Of a stretch of 64,000 nt of DNA, positions 63,110-64,000 are shown piece by piece; position 1 is the first letter of the stretch, and each line of letters begins with the position of its first letter. Under the pieces are notes generated by a model that was given only the letters and a program-made list of their open reading frames with translations, was not told where the DNA came from and searched no databases. The DNA comes from Cellulomonas sp. S1-8. GTDB lineage: Bacteria; Actinomycetota; Actinomycetes; Actinomycetales; Cellulomonadaceae. A program made the translations under genes and the position numbers. The stretch covers positions 496,001-560,000 of the forward strand of contig NZ_CP110806.1 of assembly GCF_026184235.1 (NCBI RefSeq), given 5' to 3'.

Positions 63110-64000
63110 CCACCGCGCTCACCACCGCGCTCACCATCGACGGCTTCGAGTACCACCGGCTGCCCGGGGACGGCGACGTCGAGATCCACGTCGCGGTCGC
63201 GGGCGACGGCCCGGCGGTGGTGCTGCTGCACGGGTTCCCGCAGACGCACTACATGTGGCGCCACGTCGCCCGCGCGCTGACCGACGGGCACACCGTGATC
63301 GTCCCCGACCTGCGCGGCTACGGGCGCAGCGCCAAGCCCGCCGAGACGACGCCCGAGACCTACGCCAAGCGCACGATGGCCCGCGACGTCGTGGAGGTGG
63401 CCCGCCGGCTCGGTCACGACCGGTTCGGCCTCGTGGGCCACGACCGCGGCGCGCTGGTCGGCGTCCGCGCCGGCCTGGACCACCCCGACGTCGTGCGGTA
63501 CCTGGGCGTCCTCGACGTCCTGCCGACGCTCGACACGTGGGGCGTGCTTCAGGGCGTCCACGCCAAGGTCGCGTGGCACCTGTACCTCATGGCGCAGCCC
63601 CCGGGCCTGCCGGAGCGGATGATCGCGGCCGTCGCCCCGGAGTTCTTCGCGTCGTTCCTCGACGCGTGGGACCCCGACGGCTCGACGTTCGACCCGCAGG
63701 TGCGCCGGCACTACGTCGACAGCTCGGTGGCGTCGGTCGACTCGATCGTCGCGGACTACCGCGCGACCGCGGGCGTCGACCTCGAGCTGGACCAGGCGGA
63801 CCGCGACGCGGGCCGGGGTCTGGCCATGCCGGTGGGCGTCGTCTCCCAGGACTGGGGCGCCGTGCTGGGCTTCGACGCGCGCGCCCTGTGGAGCGCGTGG
63901 GCGAACGACCTGACGTACGAGCCGATCGCGGCGGGCCACTTCATGGCCGAGGAGAAGCCGGAGGAGATCGTCCGGTTCGTGCGCGACCTCGCCGCGCGCG
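63106..64000 (+). CDS. Alpha/beta hydrolase, haloacetate dehalogenase-like (cut by the window end)
   Basis: At least 298 residues from ATG 63106, with no stop before position 64000, so the last residues are missing. The fold matches haloacetate/fluoroacetate dehalogenases: HGFPQTHYMW near residue 40, the nucleophile Asp in VGHDRGALVGVR (about 108-119), and the catalytic His in AGHFMAEEKPEEIV (about 281). An epoxide hydrolase or other ester hydrolase is not excluded. It is translated with the TetR gene upstream. Confidence 0.85.
   Translation, partial: MTTALTTALTIDGFEYHRLPGDGDVEIHVAVAGDGPAVVLLHGFPQTHYMWRHVARALTDGHTVIVPDLRGYGRSAKPAETTPETYAKRTMARDVVEVARRLGHDRFGLVGHDRGALVGVRAGLDHPDVVRYLGVLDVLPTLDTWGVLQGVHAKVAWHLYLMAQPPGLPERMIAAVAPEFFASFLDAWDPDGSTFDPQVRRHYVDSSVASVDSIVADYRATAGVDLELDQADRDAGRGLAMPVGVVSQDWGAVLGFDARALWSAWANDLTYEPIAAGHFMAEEKPEEIVRFVRDLAAR

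Overview
The window is very GC-rich (roughly 70% or more) and its genes have the strong G/C third-position bias of an actinobacterium. CBM2 and CBM13 modules on Pro/Thr linkers, a GH30 xylanase, a dnaK-grpE-dnaJ-hspR operon with HspR (HAIR) operators, class Ib nrdHIEF and GlnR-like sites together suggest a soil or plant-litter member of the Micrococcales, most likely Cellulomonas or a close relative. The genus is an inference from gene content; no rRNA or tRNA gene was seen.

Layout. 0-7.5 kb: a MOSC protein, a DUF72 protein, a DUF4259 protein, a helix-turn-helix regulator nearly fused to a large secreted protein (CdtB-like nuclease, SGNH hydrolase, ten FG-GAP repeats), and a secreted CAP-domain protein. 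8-15 kb: an aminoglycoside-phosphotransferase-like kinase, a tandem P-loop protein, and a cell-surface redox cluster (Rieske lipoprotein, PHM-like copper monooxygenase lipoprotein, small membrane protein, histidine kinase and response regulator). 15-22 kb: SGNH esterases, an SDR, a frameshifted HEAT-repeat gene, a fasciclin protein and a HAD phosphatase. 23-31 kb: a three-gene cluster of ketosynthase III, haem-oxygenase-like oxidase and an unknown protein, facing a nitrate assimilation operon (nitrate reductase, nirB, nirD) with a GlnR-like site. 31-42 kb is an accessory zone: hipBA, a Phd/RelE-type module, a CBM2-GH30 xylanase, a GH25 lysozyme with a broken second copy, a wHTH/DUF3800 pair, several gene remnants and a dispersed hairpin repeat. 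42-47 kb: dnaK-grpE-dnaJ-hspR. 47-53 kb: an FtsH-like AAA protease and a LuxR-type regulator with a possible MACPF/trypsin fusion protein. 53-57.5 kb: nrdHIEF. 57.5-64 kb: a GH27/GH43 operon for hemicellulose or galactan breakdown, then a TetR regulator with a haloacetate-dehalogenase-like hydrolase that runs to the window end.

How it works together. Three secreted polysaccharide-active loci (SGNH esterase at 20 kb, GH30 at 35 kb, GH27-GH43 at 62 kb) carry the same 12-bp palindrome GTGAACGTTCAC, or a one-base variant, upstream. Two of them share a further 23-24-base upstream block, so they probably form one regulon. Three genes each have one intact copy and one internally deleted remnant elsewhere in the window in the same orientation. 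These form long direct repeats that bracket accessory cargo. Best candidates for new biology are the CdtB-like fusion with its regulator, the MACPF-like/protease fusion, and the ketosynthase-oxidase cluster.
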